Below are positions 27,046 through 36,231 of a stretch of DNA of 64,000 nucleotides, piece after piece. The notes beneath the pieces are model-generated. The model made no database searches. It saw only the letters and a program-made list of their open reading frames with translations, and was not told where the DNA came from. The DNA comes from Laedolimicola ammoniilytica (GTDB taxonomy: Bacteria; Bacillota; Clostridia; Lachnospirales; Lachnospiraceae). The stretch is taken from the NCBI RefSeq assembly GCF_025567165.1, contig NZ_JAOQKC010000006.1, forward strand, positions 1 through 64,000, given 5' to 3'. Position numbers and translations under genes: made by a program. Numbering within the stretch: position 1 is the first letter of the stretch; each line of letters opens with the position of its first letter.

Positions 27046-27273
27046 TTAAGCCACTGCAAATTTTGCCAGCACCTGGTCGAACTCACCGTTCTCCCCGTGA
27101 CATTTCACGGTCAGGATCTGGTTCAGGTCCATGCTCAGCACGCCCAGAATGGACTTGGCGTCGATCAGGATTCGATTGTAATATACATCCACATCAAAAT
27201 CACACTGGCTTGCGCCGCGTACAAACTCCCGTACGTCCTCGGTTGCATTCAGCTTAATCTTTTTTGTCTGCAT
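27046..27273 (-). CDS. HPr-like protein without the active-site histidine
   Basis: A 75-residue protein of the HPr fold size. The regulatory serine region is clear (AKSILGVLSMDL, Ser41, matching Ser46 of HPr). The segment that should hold the phosphorylated His15 reads NATEDVREFVRG; the only histidine is His59. PTS phosphotransfer is therefore impossible by the usual route. By analogy with Bacillus Crh, it may be a regulatory protein that is phosphorylated on serine by HPr kinase and acts with CcpA (inference). It is a single-gene unit with its own consensus promoter (27348-27376) and terminator (26964-27016). The binding site is AAAGGAG. Confidence 0.85.
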   Translation of the reverse strand: MQTKKIKLNATEDVREFVRGASQCDFDVDVYYNRILIDAKSILGVLSMDLNQILTVKCHGENGEFDQVLAKFAVA

Positions 27274-27347
27274 TATTTCTTCACTCCTTTAGGCCTGAAT
27301 ACGTATTCTAAGTCTGTTACAAAGTACATTTGCACTTCGTTGGACGT

Positions 27348-27376
27348 ATTATGACAGCAAGTAATTACTTTGTCAA
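27348..27376 (-). promoter_or_regulatory. Consensus promoter for the HPr-like gene
   Basis: Minus strand: perfect TTGACA, 17-base spacer, CATAAT. Leader about 65-70 nt. The rest of 27377-27559 is AT-rich with nothing else recognised. Confidence 0.8.
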
Positions 27377-27559
27377 TCCCCGCCGCAGATCTTTGTGCAC
27401 CCTACAGTTTGCCCAATTTTTTAGTAATTATGCACAAACATTTTTCGTGATTTTTCGACATTTTTACACTGTTTCAAGTCTGTTCCCCTGAATTTCCATT
27501 TTAAAATGTTCCTGCGATGCAGACAACCCAGGATTTCACTTTGTATTTCTGTTAATTTT

Positions 27560-28237
27560 TCAGTCCTCCGGGAAACGTTTCGGCTCGTCCCTAGACTCGA
27601 TTAATACAAAAATTCCGGTTTTTATGCGGATTTCCGCAATTTCTGCGGTAATTTCGTTGCTGACGCCAAGTCCTGCGCTTCCGGTGCTGGTGAAGGTATA
27701 GTCAGTCAGTTCGTACTTAAATCCACGTAACTCCACACCGGTGACCTCTGTGGTCAGGGGCAAAAGGGATACATATTTTCCATACTGCTCTGATTTTTTC
27801 AGATGGACCACTCCGTCCATCAGCCGAATCCGGTTGTAGGCGTCCAAAATGATACAGGACACACCTTTCTTCCTGGCCAGCATCAGACTCTGGATATTGC
27901 CCAGCACGTGATCCAGGCGGGTGCCAGTGCCGCCCAGGATCGTAATTTCACTGCTTCCCAGCTCCAGGGCCAGCTCGATGGCGATCTGACTGTCGGTGGA
28001 ATCCTTCACCGGGTTAAAACGGCGGATAGGAATGTCAGTCTGCGTCTGGTAATACTCCACCAGCTCCGGGGCTGCCGTGTCGAAGTCCCCCACAATCCAG
28101 GTGGGCCTTATCTGATTCTCATAGAGGAATTTCAGACCGTTATCCACGGCAATGATCTGGTCAAATATCTCATTTTTCAAAAAAGACAGGGCAAAATCCC
28201 GCTCGATTCTGCCCCCGCTGATGATTACTGTCTTCAT
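27560..28237 (-). CDS. thiN: Thiamine pyrophosphokinase
   Basis: Transfers pyrophosphate from ATP to thiamine to make TPP. The 225-residue protein has the family landmarks: AVDNGLKFLYE near residue 30, WIVGDFDT at about 47-54, DSTDSQIAIELAL, and GGTGTRLDHVLGNI in the C-terminal thiamine-binding half. It is the last gene of the murE-to-thiN operon and overlaps rpe by four bases (ATGA). No TPP riboswitch precedes it. Confidence 0.93.
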   Translation of the reverse strand: MKTVIISGGRIERDFALSFLKNEIFDQIIAVDNGLKFLYENQIRPTWIVGDFDTAAPELVEYYQTQTDIPIRRFNPVKDSTDSQIAIELALELGSSEITILGGTGTRLDHVLGNIQSLMLARKKGVSCIILDAYNRIRLMDGVVHLKKSEQYGKYVSLLPLTTEVTGVELRGFKYELTDYTFTSTGSAGLGVSNEITAEIAEIRIKTGIFVLIESRDEPKRFPED

Positions 28238-28893
28238 GCTTCACCCAATATTTTCATAAAGTCTGTCACGTTCTTCTCGATATCGCCGCCGAATACCGCG
28301 GAGCCCGCCACGATGATGTTGGCGCCTGCATCCAGAACGGTCTGTACGTTGTTCAGCTTGATACCGCCGTCTACTTCGATGTCAATCTCCAGTCCGCGCT
28401 CCTCCATCATTTTCCGCAGATCACGGATCTTGGCGGTACAGCTCTCGATGTACTTCTGACCACCGAAGCCCGGATTGACCGTCATCAGAAGTACCATATC
28501 CAGATCCTCCAGAATGTAATCCAGCGCGCTTAAGGATGTGGACGGATTCAGGGCCACACAGGCCTTCATACCGTTCTCTTTGATAGCCGCGATGGTGCGG
28601 TTCAGGTGCGGGCAGACCTCGGCATGGACGGTCAGAATATCCGCGCCCGCTTCCGCAAAGGCCTTAATGTACGGATCCGGGTTATCCATCATCAGATGTA
28701 CGTCAAAGACTGCCACGGATTTCTTCCGGATAGCCTCGATGACTGGAAAGCCCAGAGACAGGCTCGGCACGAAATGTCCGTCCATCACGTCAATGTGCAG
28801 GTACTCCGCGCCTGCCTCCTCCGCTTTTCGGATGTCCTCTCCCAGCGCTGCGAAATCTGCGGCCAGAATGGACGGGGACAACTTGTTGATCAT
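28234..28893 (-). CDS. rpe: Ribulose-phosphate 3-epimerase
   Basis: Interconverts ribulose 5-phosphate and xylulose 5-phosphate in the pentose phosphate pathway. 219 residues, a single TIM barrel. Metal ligands are seen in LHIDVMDGHFVP and DVHLMMDNPD, and the phosphate-binding end in VAGSAVFGG. The ribosome binding site is AGAGGAGGT. It sits two bases after rsgA and overlaps thiN, as in the conserved rsgA-rpe-thiN order of Bacillota. Confidence 0.95.
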   Translation of the reverse strand: MINKLSPSILAADFAALGEDIRKAEEAGAEYLHIDVMDGHFVPSLSLGFPVIEAIRKKSVAVFDVHLMMDNPDPYIKAFAEAGADILTVHAEVCPHLNRTIAAIKENGMKACVALNPSTSLSALDYILEDLDMVLLMTVNPGFGGQKYIESCTAKIRDLRKMMEERGLEIDIEVDGGIKLNNVQTVLDAGANIIVAGSAVFGGDIEKNVTDFMKILGEA

Positions 28894-28895
28894 AA

Positions 28896-29774
28896 CTAAT
28901 ACCTCCTCTTATCCTTCAACTCCTCATACAGAAGTTTATAGTTTTCGTATCTTATGGGGCTGATCTTCTTCTCCTCCAGAGCCTCCTTGACACCGCAGCC
29001 CGGCTCATGGATGTGGGCGCAGCCCTGAAAGCGGCAGAAGGGTTCATATTTCGCGAATTCCGGAAAATAGGTTCCCAGCTCTTCCTTTTCCATGTCCGGC
29101 AGATAGATGGAACTGAAACCCGGCGTGTCGCAGATAAATGTATCCTTATCCAGGGCAAACAGCTCGGAATGACGGGTGGTATGCTTTCCCCGCTCAATCT
29201 TCCGGCTGATGTCGCCGGTCTCCATGCCCGCCTCCGGGGACAGGAGATTGATGAGGGAGGATTTGCCCACACCGGAGGGTCCAGCCACAGTGGTGGTCTT
29301 TCCCTTTAACAGCTCCCGGATAGCCTGAATGCCCTCCTCCTTCGCCGCGCTGGTGAACAGGACCGGATAGTCCGCGCTCTCGTAGGTAGCCCGGAGCAGC
29401 TTAAGTTCCTCCTCATTTACCATGTCCTGCTTGTTGAAGCAGACCACAGCCGGAACCTTCTGGTACTGCATCAGAATCAGAAAGCGATCCAGCAGATTGA
29501 AGTTCGGTTTCGGCTTCGCCGCCGCAAAGATAACCAGCGCCTGGTCGATATTGGCTACGGCCGGGCGGATCAGTTCATTTTTCCGGGGCAGGATTTCTTC
29601 GATGTTACCTTTTTTTTCTTCTTCGTCCAGCACGTCCAGTCGGATATTGTCCCCCACCAGGGGCTTTACCTTCTGGTTGCGGAAGGCCCCTTTTGCTTTA
29701 CATTCATAGATACCGGATTCCGCCACGTGAACGTAGTAGAATCCGGCAATTCCTTTTATTATCTTTCCCTGCAT
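28896..29774 (-). CDS. rsgA: Ribosome small-subunit-dependent GTPase A
   Basis: A circularly permuted GTPase that helps late maturation of the 30S subunit. The 292 residues comprise an N-terminal OB fold (to about 70), the permuted G domain with G4 (FNKQDMV) before the P-loop (GPSGVGKSSLINLL) and G3 (DTPGFSS), and a C-terminal zinc knuckle (CRFQGCAHIHEPGCGV). In Bacillus the PASTA kinase phosphorylates the homologous protein, and the two genes are adjacent here (12 bases apart). Confidence 0.95.
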   Translation of the reverse strand: MQGKIIKGIAGFYYVHVAESGIYECKAKGAFRNQKVKPLVGDNIRLDVLDEEEKKGNIEEILPRKNELIRPAVANIDQALVIFAAAKPKPNFNLLDRFLILMQYQKVPAVVCFNKQDMVNEEELKLLRATYESADYPVLFTSAAKEEGIQAIRELLKGKTTTVAGPSGVGKSSLINLLSPEAGMETGDISRKIERGKHTTRHSELFALDKDTFICDTPGFSSIYLPDMEKEELGTYFPEFAKYEPFCRFQGCAHIHEPGCGVKEALEEKKISPIRYENYKLLYEELKDKRRY

Positions 29775-29786
29775 GAATCCGTCCTG

Positions 29787-32288
29787 TTACTGCGCCTGAC
29801 CGCCGGATCCTGCTGACTGGGTGGTACCGTCACCGGCAGACGGGGACGGATCTGCGGACGGAGACGGAGTCACCGTCGGTGTCAGTCCGGTTTTGCCGCA
29901 CTGGGAGCACTTGCCATTGGCATCCACGTTGGGATGGGTGCAGACGCCGAGACTTACCACCACGTCGATCTTGGTTCCCAGATTCTGGGCTCCGCTGGGG
30001 CTACAGGAGATAATCTTGCCTTCTGCCACCGTGTCGCTGTATTCCTTAGTAATATTGCCCACTGTGAAGCCGCGGTTTGTAATCTCATTGACGCTGTCGC
30101 CTGACCCCGGTACATTCGCCGTCTTCGCCGGCTCCGGTCCTTCACTCAACGTAACGCTTATGGTGCTTCCCGCAGCCACATCCGCGTCCATCGGGGAATG
30201 GGTCACAACCGTTCCCTTGTCATATTTATCGCTGTACTGGCTGTCGGTATAAGATACCTTCAGGCCTTTTCCATCCAGCTTGCTCTCAATCTCGCTCTTG
30301 GTATAGCCTCTGTAATCGCCCACATGGACCGTATTCTTGCCCTTGCTGATCACATAGCTGACTTTGGTGTTCTTGTCTACCTTGGTACCTGCGGACGGGC
30401 TCTGGGAAATGATATTGCCCTCGTCCACCGTATCGCTGTATTCCTGGGATGCCTGACCGGACGCCAGTCCGGCTGCCTTTAAGAGCTCCTTGGCCTTGGA
30501 CTCGGTCTTGCCGGTGATGGTCGGAACCTCTACCTGCTGATTCGCTTCCTTGCCCTTGCTGACCACGACAGTCACCACGCTGCTCTTGTCAATCTTCTTG
30601 CCTGCTGCCGGCGAGGTGGAAATAACCTTACCCTCTGCCACGTCCTCACTGGTCACCTCTGAGATATCCACAGAAAGTCCCAGCGCCTCCAGTGCGCTCT
30701 TGGCCTTGGCCTCGGTGTAGCCCTTCACATCGGGAACCTCCACTTTCTCGCCGTCTCCGCACACATCCACTACGATGGTGGTATTTGGATCTACCTTAGT
30801 GCCCTCTTCCTCACTCTGGCTGACGATCTGGCCTGCTTCATACTGATCGGAGGACTTGGTCTCCCCCAGCGTAATGCCCAATCCCAGCTTGTTCAGCTCT
30901 TCCTTCGCCTCGGAATAGCTCTTGCCCAGCAGATTCGGCACTTCCACCTCCTCGTTCAGGACGTCTGCGATCTCGGTATCGTCTGTGGTCTTATCACTGG
31001 ATCCCTTTCCAAAGCCCAGCACCTTGCCGATGATGACTGCCAGGATAATCACGATGATGATGGCCGCCACGATACCGCCGATGGTCATGATCTTCTCCAT
31101 CTTCGGATCCAGAATGCCGCCGTCGCTATCGTCGTCATCCTCCTCGTCCCCGTCGTCCTCATCCTTTTTCTCTTTTTTCAGGAAGCCGAAGAGACCGCCC
31201 TTTTTGCCGCGTCCTTCGTCTTCGTCGTAATCGTCATCCTCGTAATCATCGTCTTCGTAATCGTCGTCTTCGTCGTCCTCATACTCCTCGTCATCATATT
31301 CCTCATCCTTTTCCGCGTTCAGACGGTCCAGATAAGCGTATTTGGACTCAGCGTCATCGGAAGCTGCCGGAATCCGTCCGGTCTCCCGCTTGATTTTGGA
31401 AATCTCGTCCCGGGTGATAGCTACAGTCTTGGCTCCATCCGGCACAATCTCTTTTACAAAATTTACATCCGGCGTAAGCAGGGACTGCTTCAGATCCGCG
31501 ATCAGCTCCGCCGCGCTTGCGTAACGGCGATCCGGACTCTTCTCCGTACATTTCAAAATAATATGTTCCAGACTCACCGGCACATCGGAAGCATAGACAC
31601 GGGGGGATACGATATCCTCCTGCAGATGCTTCACCGCCACCACCACGGTGGTTTCGCCGTCGAAGGGCACCCGTCCGGTCACCATCTCATACATGACGAT
31701 ACCTAGGGAATAGATGTCGCTCTTGGCGTCGCTGTAACCACCTCTGGCCTGCTCCGGGGAAGTATAATGCACGGAACCCATGGCGTCCGCAGTATTCGTA
31801 TTGGAGGAAATGGATTTGGCGATGCCGAAATCCGTCACCTTCACCTTGCCCTCCCGGGAAATAATGATATTCTGGGGCTTAATGTCCCGATGTACAATCT
31901 GATTGTTGTGGGCAATCTCCAGGCCGGAAGCCACCTGAATGGCGATGCTGGTCGCCTCTTTGACGGTCAGCCGGCCCTTTTTCTCGATATAAGTCTTGAG
32001 GGTGATGCCCTCCACCAGTTCCATGACGATATAGAAAATATTCTGCTCGTCGCCCACGTCATAGACATTGACGATATTCGGGTGGGCCAGCGCCGCAGCG
32101 GCCTGGGCCTCCTCCTTGAACTTGCGGACGAAATTTTTATCCTCCACAAATTCATCCTTCAGTACTTTTACCGCCACAAAACGGTTCAGCTTGTGGTCCT
32201 TTCCTTTGAAAACCTCAGCCATGCCGCCAGATCCAATTTTTTCCAAAATCTCGTAGCGATCTCCTAAAAACATTCCAATTCTTACCAT
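29787..32288 (-). CDS. prkC: PASTA-domain Ser/Thr protein kinase
   Basis: A membrane kinase that senses peptidoglycan fragments or lipid II and controls growth, wall synthesis and germination in Bacillota. 833 residues. The kinase domain (about 10-275) has GSGGMAEVFKG, AVKVLKDE, HRDIKPQN and DFG. A very acidic, Asp/Glu/Tyr-rich cytoplasmic linker (about 330-395) contains KKGGLFGFLKK. One membrane helix (GGIVAAIIIVIILAVIIGKV) leads to five PASTA repeats outside (first VPNLLGKSYSEAK, last NVPGSGDSVNE). The tail is unusual: a CxxC pair (KCSQCGKTG) and a Pro/Ser/Thr-rich end. The start has GAGGTG nine bases upstream. The cognate phosphatase lies upstream. Confidence 0.95.
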   Translation of the reverse strand: MVRIGMFLGDRYEILEKIGSGGMAEVFKGKDHKLNRFVAVKVLKDEFVEDKNFVRKFKEEAQAAAALAHPNIVNVYDVGDEQNIFYIVMELVEGITLKTYIEKKGRLTVKEATSIAIQVASGLEIAHNNQIVHRDIKPQNIIISREGKVKVTDFGIAKSISSNTNTADAMGSVHYTSPEQARGGYSDAKSDIYSLGIVMYEMVTGRVPFDGETTVVVAVKHLQEDIVSPRVYASDVPVSLEHIILKCTEKSPDRRYASAAELIADLKQSLLTPDVNFVKEIVPDGAKTVAITRDEISKIKRETGRIPAASDDAESKYAYLDRLNAEKDEEYDDEEYEDDEDDDYEDDDYEDDDYDEDEGRGKKGGLFGFLKKEKKDEDDGDEEDDDDSDGGILDPKMEKIMTIGGIVAAIIIVIILAVIIGKVLGFGKGSSDKTTDDTEIADVLNEEVEVPNLLGKSYSEAKEELNKLGLGITLGETKSSDQYEAGQIVSQSEEEGTKVDPNTTIVVDVCGDGEKVEVPDVKGYTEAKAKSALEALGLSVDISEVTSEDVAEGKVISTSPAAGKKIDKSSVVTVVVSKGKEANQQVEVPTITGKTESKAKELLKAAGLASGQASQEYSDTVDEGNIISQSPSAGTKVDKNTKVSYVISKGKNTVHVGDYRGYTKSEIESKLDGKGLKVSYTDSQYSDKYDKGTVVTHSPMDADVAAGSTISVTLSEGPEPAKTANVPGSGDSVNEITNRGFTVGNITKEYSDTVAEGKIISCSPSGAQNLGTKIDVVVSLGVCTHPNVDANGKCSQCGKTGLTPTVTPSPSADPSPSAGDGTTQSAGSGGQAQ

Positions 32289-32348
32289 AATTTACTTCAC
32301 CTCATCATCCTATCCACGTTTGTAACTGTTCAGCGCTGAGCCAAACTA

Positions 32349-33074
32349 TTACACGCGTTCTATTAATACGACAGCAATGTTGTCTCTCCCGCCGTTGTGA
32401 TTGGCTGCTCTTATGAGCTCCTTCGCGCAGGATTCCAGATCCGTGCGCATGTCCACAATCTCTTTGATCTGCCCGTCGCTGACCATATTGCTCAGGCCGT
32501 CCGAGCACATCAGAAGGCATTCGCCCTTCTGAAGATCCGTGTCGAAGTAATCCGGTTCCACCGTATCCGACACGCCGATTGCTTTCGTAATAATATTTTT
32601 GTCGGGATGATTTCGTGCCTGTTCCTCTGAAATCTCTCCCATGCGGACCATTTCCTCCACCAGGGAATGATCCTCTGTGATCTGTTCGATCCGATCGCCG
32701 ATCTTATACAGGCGGCTGTCTCCCACATTGACCACGTAGACCATGCCCTTATTCACCGTGGCCGCCACCAGTGTAGTGCCCATGCCCGTATAGCTGGTCG
32801 ATTCTCTGGCTTTCTCCAGCAGCTTCTGGTTCCCGTACTGGAACGCGCCCTTCAGAATCTGATAGGGGTTCGTCTGCATACTCTTGGAGACGGCTTCCTC
32901 TACCTTCGCAACCGTATATTCAGAGGCCAGATCGCCTGCTTTGTGGCCGCCCATGCCATCCGCCACCAGAAACAGGTTCGGGAGATTACCCACAGGCTCT
33001 TCCGATACATAAATATAGTCCTGATTGATCGCGCGGCACTTACCGATATCCTTCATGCCCCAGGCTTTCAGCAT
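32349..33074 (-). CDS. prpC: PP2C-type Ser/Thr phosphatase
   Basis: The phosphatase that opposes the PASTA kinase next to it. 241 residues with the PP2C metal motifs: INQDYIYV near 16, VADGMGGHKAGD at about 38-49, VNVGDSRLY, MCSDGLSNMV and GGRDNIAVVLI at the C-terminus. The start at 33074 follows GAGGAGGAA and overlaps the end of rlmN by 35 bases. This rlmN-prpC-prkC-rsgA order is conserved in Bacillota. Confidence 0.95.
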   Translation of the reverse strand: MLKAWGMKDIGKCRAINQDYIYVSEEPVGNLPNLFLVADGMGGHKAGDLASEYTVAKVEEAVSKSMQTNPYQILKGAFQYGNQKLLEKARESTSYTGMGTTLVAATVNKGMVYVVNVGDSRLYKIGDRIEQITEDHSLVEEMVRMGEISEEQARNHPDKNIITKAIGVSDTVEPDYFDTDLQKGECLLMCSDGLSNMVSDGQIKEIVDMRTDLESCAKELIRAANHNGGRDNIAVVLIERV

Positions 33075-34131
33075 CTGATTCCTCCTCTCTGGGTTCCCCG
33101 CTTTTCAGATAGCGTCTGCGCAGCTGTCCGCAGGCGCCGTCGATATCGCGGCCCATTTCTCTTCTAATAGTAACATTTATCCCGTATTTTTCAAGTTCCT
33201 TTTTGAAATTGCCGATGACCTCTTTTTTCGGCTGCACAAAGCTCCGCTCGGTCACCGGGTTTACCGGAATCAGATTCACATGGCTGTGAATGGGTTTGGC
33301 CAGGGCCGCAAGTCTTTTCGCGTCCTCCGGGTGATCGTTGACGCCGCCCACCAGGCTGTACTCGAAGGTCATCCGCCGTCCCGTCTTCTGATGATAGTAG
33401 GCGCAGGCGTCCAGCACCTCCGGCAGAGCATATTTATTAGCGATGGGCATCAGCTCCGCCCGCTTCTCCTGGGTCACCGCATGGAGGGACAGGGCCAGGG
33501 TAATGGCCAGCTTCTCATCGGCCAGCTGCCGGATCCGCGGCACGATGCCGCAGGTGGATACAGTCAGGTTTCGCTGACTGATGTTCAGGCCATTCTCGTC
33601 GGTCAGAAGCCGGATAAAACGTAAGAGATTGTCGTAATTATCCAGCGGTTCGCCGGTTCCCATGACCACCACGTTGGAGACGCGCTCGCCGCTGTCCTTC
33701 TGAATCCGGTAAATCTGGTCCAGCATCTCCGAGGGCTTTAAGGATCGCACCACGCCGCCAATGGTGGAGGCGCAGAAACGACAGCCCATACGACAGCCCA
33801 CCTGAGAAGAGATGCAGACAGAATTGCCGTGATGATAGCGCATCAGGACGCTCTCGATCACATTGCCGTCGGAGAGACGGAACAGATACTTGCAGGTTCC
33901 ATCCAGCTTCGACCGCTGTACCTCTACAATTTCCAGATTCGTATATTCGTATTCATTTTTCAGAAGCTCCCGTAAGTTTCTGGAGAGATTACTCATCTCG
34001 TCAAAGCCGGAAGCCAGCTTTCCGTGCATCCAGTTGTAGATCTGACCTGCCCGGAAAGCCTTTTCCCCATGATTCTGAAGCTCTGTTTTCAGTTCTTCCA
34101 GGGTCAGGGATTTGATATCCGTCTGTTCCAT
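33040..34131 (-). CDS. rlmN: 23S rRNA (adenine-2503-C2)-methyltransferase
   Basis: A radical SAM methyltransferase that makes m2A2503 in 23S rRNA and m2A37 in some tRNAs. The 363-residue length is normal. The Fe-S motif is CRMGCRFC (CxxxCxxC) near residue 115. Further landmarks are GTGEPLDNYDNL and HSHVNLIPVNP, and the C-terminal Cys of MGRDIDGACGQLR matches the catalytic methyl-carrying cysteine. It is two bases after rsmB. Confidence 0.96.
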   Translation of the reverse strand: MEQTDIKSLTLEELKTELQNHGEKAFRAGQIYNWMHGKLASGFDEMSNLSRNLRELLKNEYEYTNLEIVEVQRSKLDGTCKYLFRLSDGNVIESVLMRYHHGNSVCISSQVGCRMGCRFCASTIGGVVRSLKPSEMLDQIYRIQKDSGERVSNVVVMGTGEPLDNYDNLLRFIRLLTDENGLNISQRNLTVSTCGIVPRIRQLADEKLAITLALSLHAVTQEKRAELMPIANKYALPEVLDACAYYHQKTGRRMTFEYSLVGGVNDHPEDAKRLAALAKPIHSHVNLIPVNPVTERSFVQPKKEVIGNFKKELEKYGINVTIRREMGRDIDGACGQLRRRYLKSGEPREEESDAESLGHEGYR

Positions 34132-34133
34132 AT

Positions 34134-35474
34134 CTATTTTCCGTTATTCTTTCTGAATTTCGCAATGAAAAAGCCGTCGCAGGAATGTACGCCCGGAAGC
34201 AGCTGTAAATAGCCCTGCTTCGTGGTTTTGCCCTGAAGCTCCTCTGGCAGACAGTCGTCCAAGGACACCGCTTCATATGGGAAATGGGACAGGAACCAGC
34301 GCACATTTTCCTCATTTTCCCCCTGGTTGATGGTGCAGGTACTGTATACAAGAGTTCCTCCCGGCTTCACGTAGGCTTCCACGGTACTCAAAATCTTTCG
34401 CTGCAGCTCCTGTAATTCCTGCTGCTGTTCCTTACTCATGCGGTACTTGATGTCTGTCTTTTTGGAGAGAACGCCGAGGCCAGAGCAGGGTAAATCAGCC
34501 AGTAATACATCGGCTTTTTCTTTTGACGCTTCCTCATATACGCAGGCGTCCTTCACGGACACCGTTACGTTCGTTACACCCAGACGCTCCGCATTATCCC
34601 GAATCAGGTCTGCCTTATATTCCGTCAGATCCCGCGCGTCCACACTGCCCGTCTCTCCTGTCTTCTCCGCCAGATACAGGCTCTTGCCGCCGGGAGCCGC
34701 GCACACGTCGATGCAGTAGTCGCCCGCTTTCACGCCTGCGATCTCCACGGCCAGCATGGAGCTCACATCCTGGACCTGGAACAGCCCTTCCCGGAATTCC
34801 GGCAGGCCGCCCAGATAATCGAAACCTTCGATCTGCAGCGCGCCGTCGATATAGGGCGCTGCCTGGACGCGGATATTCTGGGCTTCCAGCCGAACCTTCA
34901 GATCTGCCGGACTGATCCGGTTCTGATTTACCCGGATAGTTAATGGCGCTTTTTTACAGAAGGCTGCCAGCATGGTTTCCGTCTGCTCCCGTCCGTAGAT
35001 CGTGAGCCATTCCTTCACCATCCATTCCGGCATGGAATAGCGCACGGACAGGTAACGCACCGGCTCTTTTTCGGATGGCAGCTTTACCTCTCCGAGATTC
35101 CGGGCGATGTTACGTAACACACCGTTTACAAAGCCCTTCAGCTGTCGGAAGCCCTTTTTCTGGGCCAGCTTTACCGCCTCGTTGCAGACCGCGGAATCCG
35201 GCACGCTGTCCATGTATTTGAGCTGATAGACCGACATCCTGAGGATTTCCCGGATGACCGGCTTCTGTTTTTTCACTTTGACGCTGGAAAACTGGTCCAT
35301 GATGTAATCCAGCTCGATCCGCCGCTCGAGAGTTCCCTCCACCAGACGGGTCAGAAAGGCACGCTCCTGTTTTTCCAGATACTGGTATTTATCCAGTACG
35401 TTTCGAAGCGCGATGTGGCTGTATTCTTCGCCTGCCGATACCTCCAGCAGAATCCCCAGAGCCAGCTCACGCAT
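34134..35474 (-). CDS. rsmB: 16S rRNA (cytosine-967-C5)-methyltransferase
   Basis: Methylates C967 of 16S rRNA. 446 residues: an N-terminal NusB-like RNA-binding domain (to about 140), then a SAM methyltransferase fold with CAAPGGKSLYLAEK, the motif IV cysteine in LADLPCSGLGVL and the motif VI catalytic cysteine in YSTCTINQGENE. The start MRELALGILLEV at 35474 has AAAGGAA six bases upstream; an in-frame TTG further up would add 12 acidic residues and overlap the peptidase gene, so it is not chosen. Confidence 0.94.
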   Translation of the reverse strand: MRELALGILLEVSAGEEYSHIALRNVLDKYQYLEKQERAFLTRLVEGTLERRIELDYIMDQFSSVKVKKQKPVIREILRMSVYQLKYMDSVPDSAVCNEAVKLAQKKGFRQLKGFVNGVLRNIARNLGEVKLPSEKEPVRYLSVRYSMPEWMVKEWLTIYGREQTETMLAAFCKKAPLTIRVNQNRISPADLKVRLEAQNIRVQAAPYIDGALQIEGFDYLGGLPEFREGLFQVQDVSSMLAVEIAGVKAGDYCIDVCAAPGGKSLYLAEKTGETGSVDARDLTEYKADLIRDNAERLGVTNVTVSVKDACVYEEASKEKADVLLADLPCSGLGVLSKKTDIKYRMSKEQQQELQELQRKILSTVEAYVKPGGTLVYSTCTINQGENEENVRWFLSHFPYEAVSLDDCLPEELQGKTTKQGYLQLLPGVHSCDGFFIAKFRKNNGK

Positions 35475-35484
35475 ATCTGTTCCT

Positions 35485-36198
35485 TTAGTCACGATTTCTT
35501 CTTCCTCCAAAGAGTATCAGGAGACGCAGGAGAGACAGGATAGAAGCCGCTGCCGCCGCCACATAGGTCATGGCCGCCGCGCTTAAGACCTTCTTCGTTC
35601 CCCGAATCTCATCTCCGTACAGGATTCCCGTATTTCCCAGAATCTGGATCGCACGGTGGGACGCGTCGAACTCCACCGGCAGGGTCACCAGCTGGAACAA
35701 TACGCCCAGGGAGAACAGCAGGATTCCCAGATTGATTAAAAAGCTGCTGCTTCCGAAAACCAGTCCGATGATGATAATCGGCCAGGCCGCCTGGGTTCCG
35801 AAGTTTGCCACCGGCACCAGGGCGTTTCGGAAGCGGAGCGGGAAATAGTCTTTGTCGTCCTGCACCGCATGGCCGCACTCATGGGCCGCCACGCCGAGGG
35901 CCGCTACAGAGGTGGAATTATAGACCACGTCCGACAGACGTAAGACCCGGTTCTTCGGGTCGTAATGATCAGTCAGCTCGCCGCTGACATGCTCGATGCG
36001 CACATCGTAGATGCCGTTGGCCCGCAGAATCTGATCCGCCACCTGGGCTCCGGTGAGGCCGGACATACTGCGCACCCGACTGTATTTGGAATAGGTGGTC
36101 TTCACCTTGGCCGAAGCCCACAGGGAAATCACCACGCCAATCAGTACTAATAGATAAGTGGGGTCAAAATAATAACCATAGCCGTATCCATAAGGCAT
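35485..36198 (-). CDS. Membrane zinc metallopeptidase, YugP-like
   Basis: A 237-residue member of the neutral zinc peptidase family (PF04298; YugP). It has an N-terminal membrane helix (PTYLLVLIGVVISLWAS), the zinc motif AAHECGHAVQ at about 125-134, and two or three C-terminal helices. The substrate is unknown. The gene sits in the housekeeping operon between fmt and rsmB, a common clostridial arrangement. Confidence 0.9.
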   Translation of the reverse strand: MPYGYGYGYYFDPTYLLVLIGVVISLWASAKVKTTYSKYSRVRSMSGLTGAQVADQILRANGIYDVRIEHVSGELTDHYDPKNRVLRLSDVVYNSTSVAALGVAAHECGHAVQDDKDYFPLRFRNALVPVANFGTQAAWPIIIIGLVFGSSSFLINLGILLFSLGVLFQLVTLPVEFDASHRAIQILGNTGILYGDEIRGTKKVLSAAAMTYVAAAAASILSLLRLLILFGGRRNRD

Positions 36199-36231
36199 AA
36201 CGTAACACTCCTTTTCATCACGGGCACGGGA

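Noticed and set aside
28238..28300. TPP riboswitch ahead of thiN
   Set aside because: thiN overlaps rpe by four bases inside an operon, so there is no leader.
31190..31320. Tandem DNA repeat (GTCGTCTTC-like units)
   Set aside because: It is the coding sequence for the acidic Asp/Glu/Tyr linker of the PASTA kinase; the reading frame explains it.
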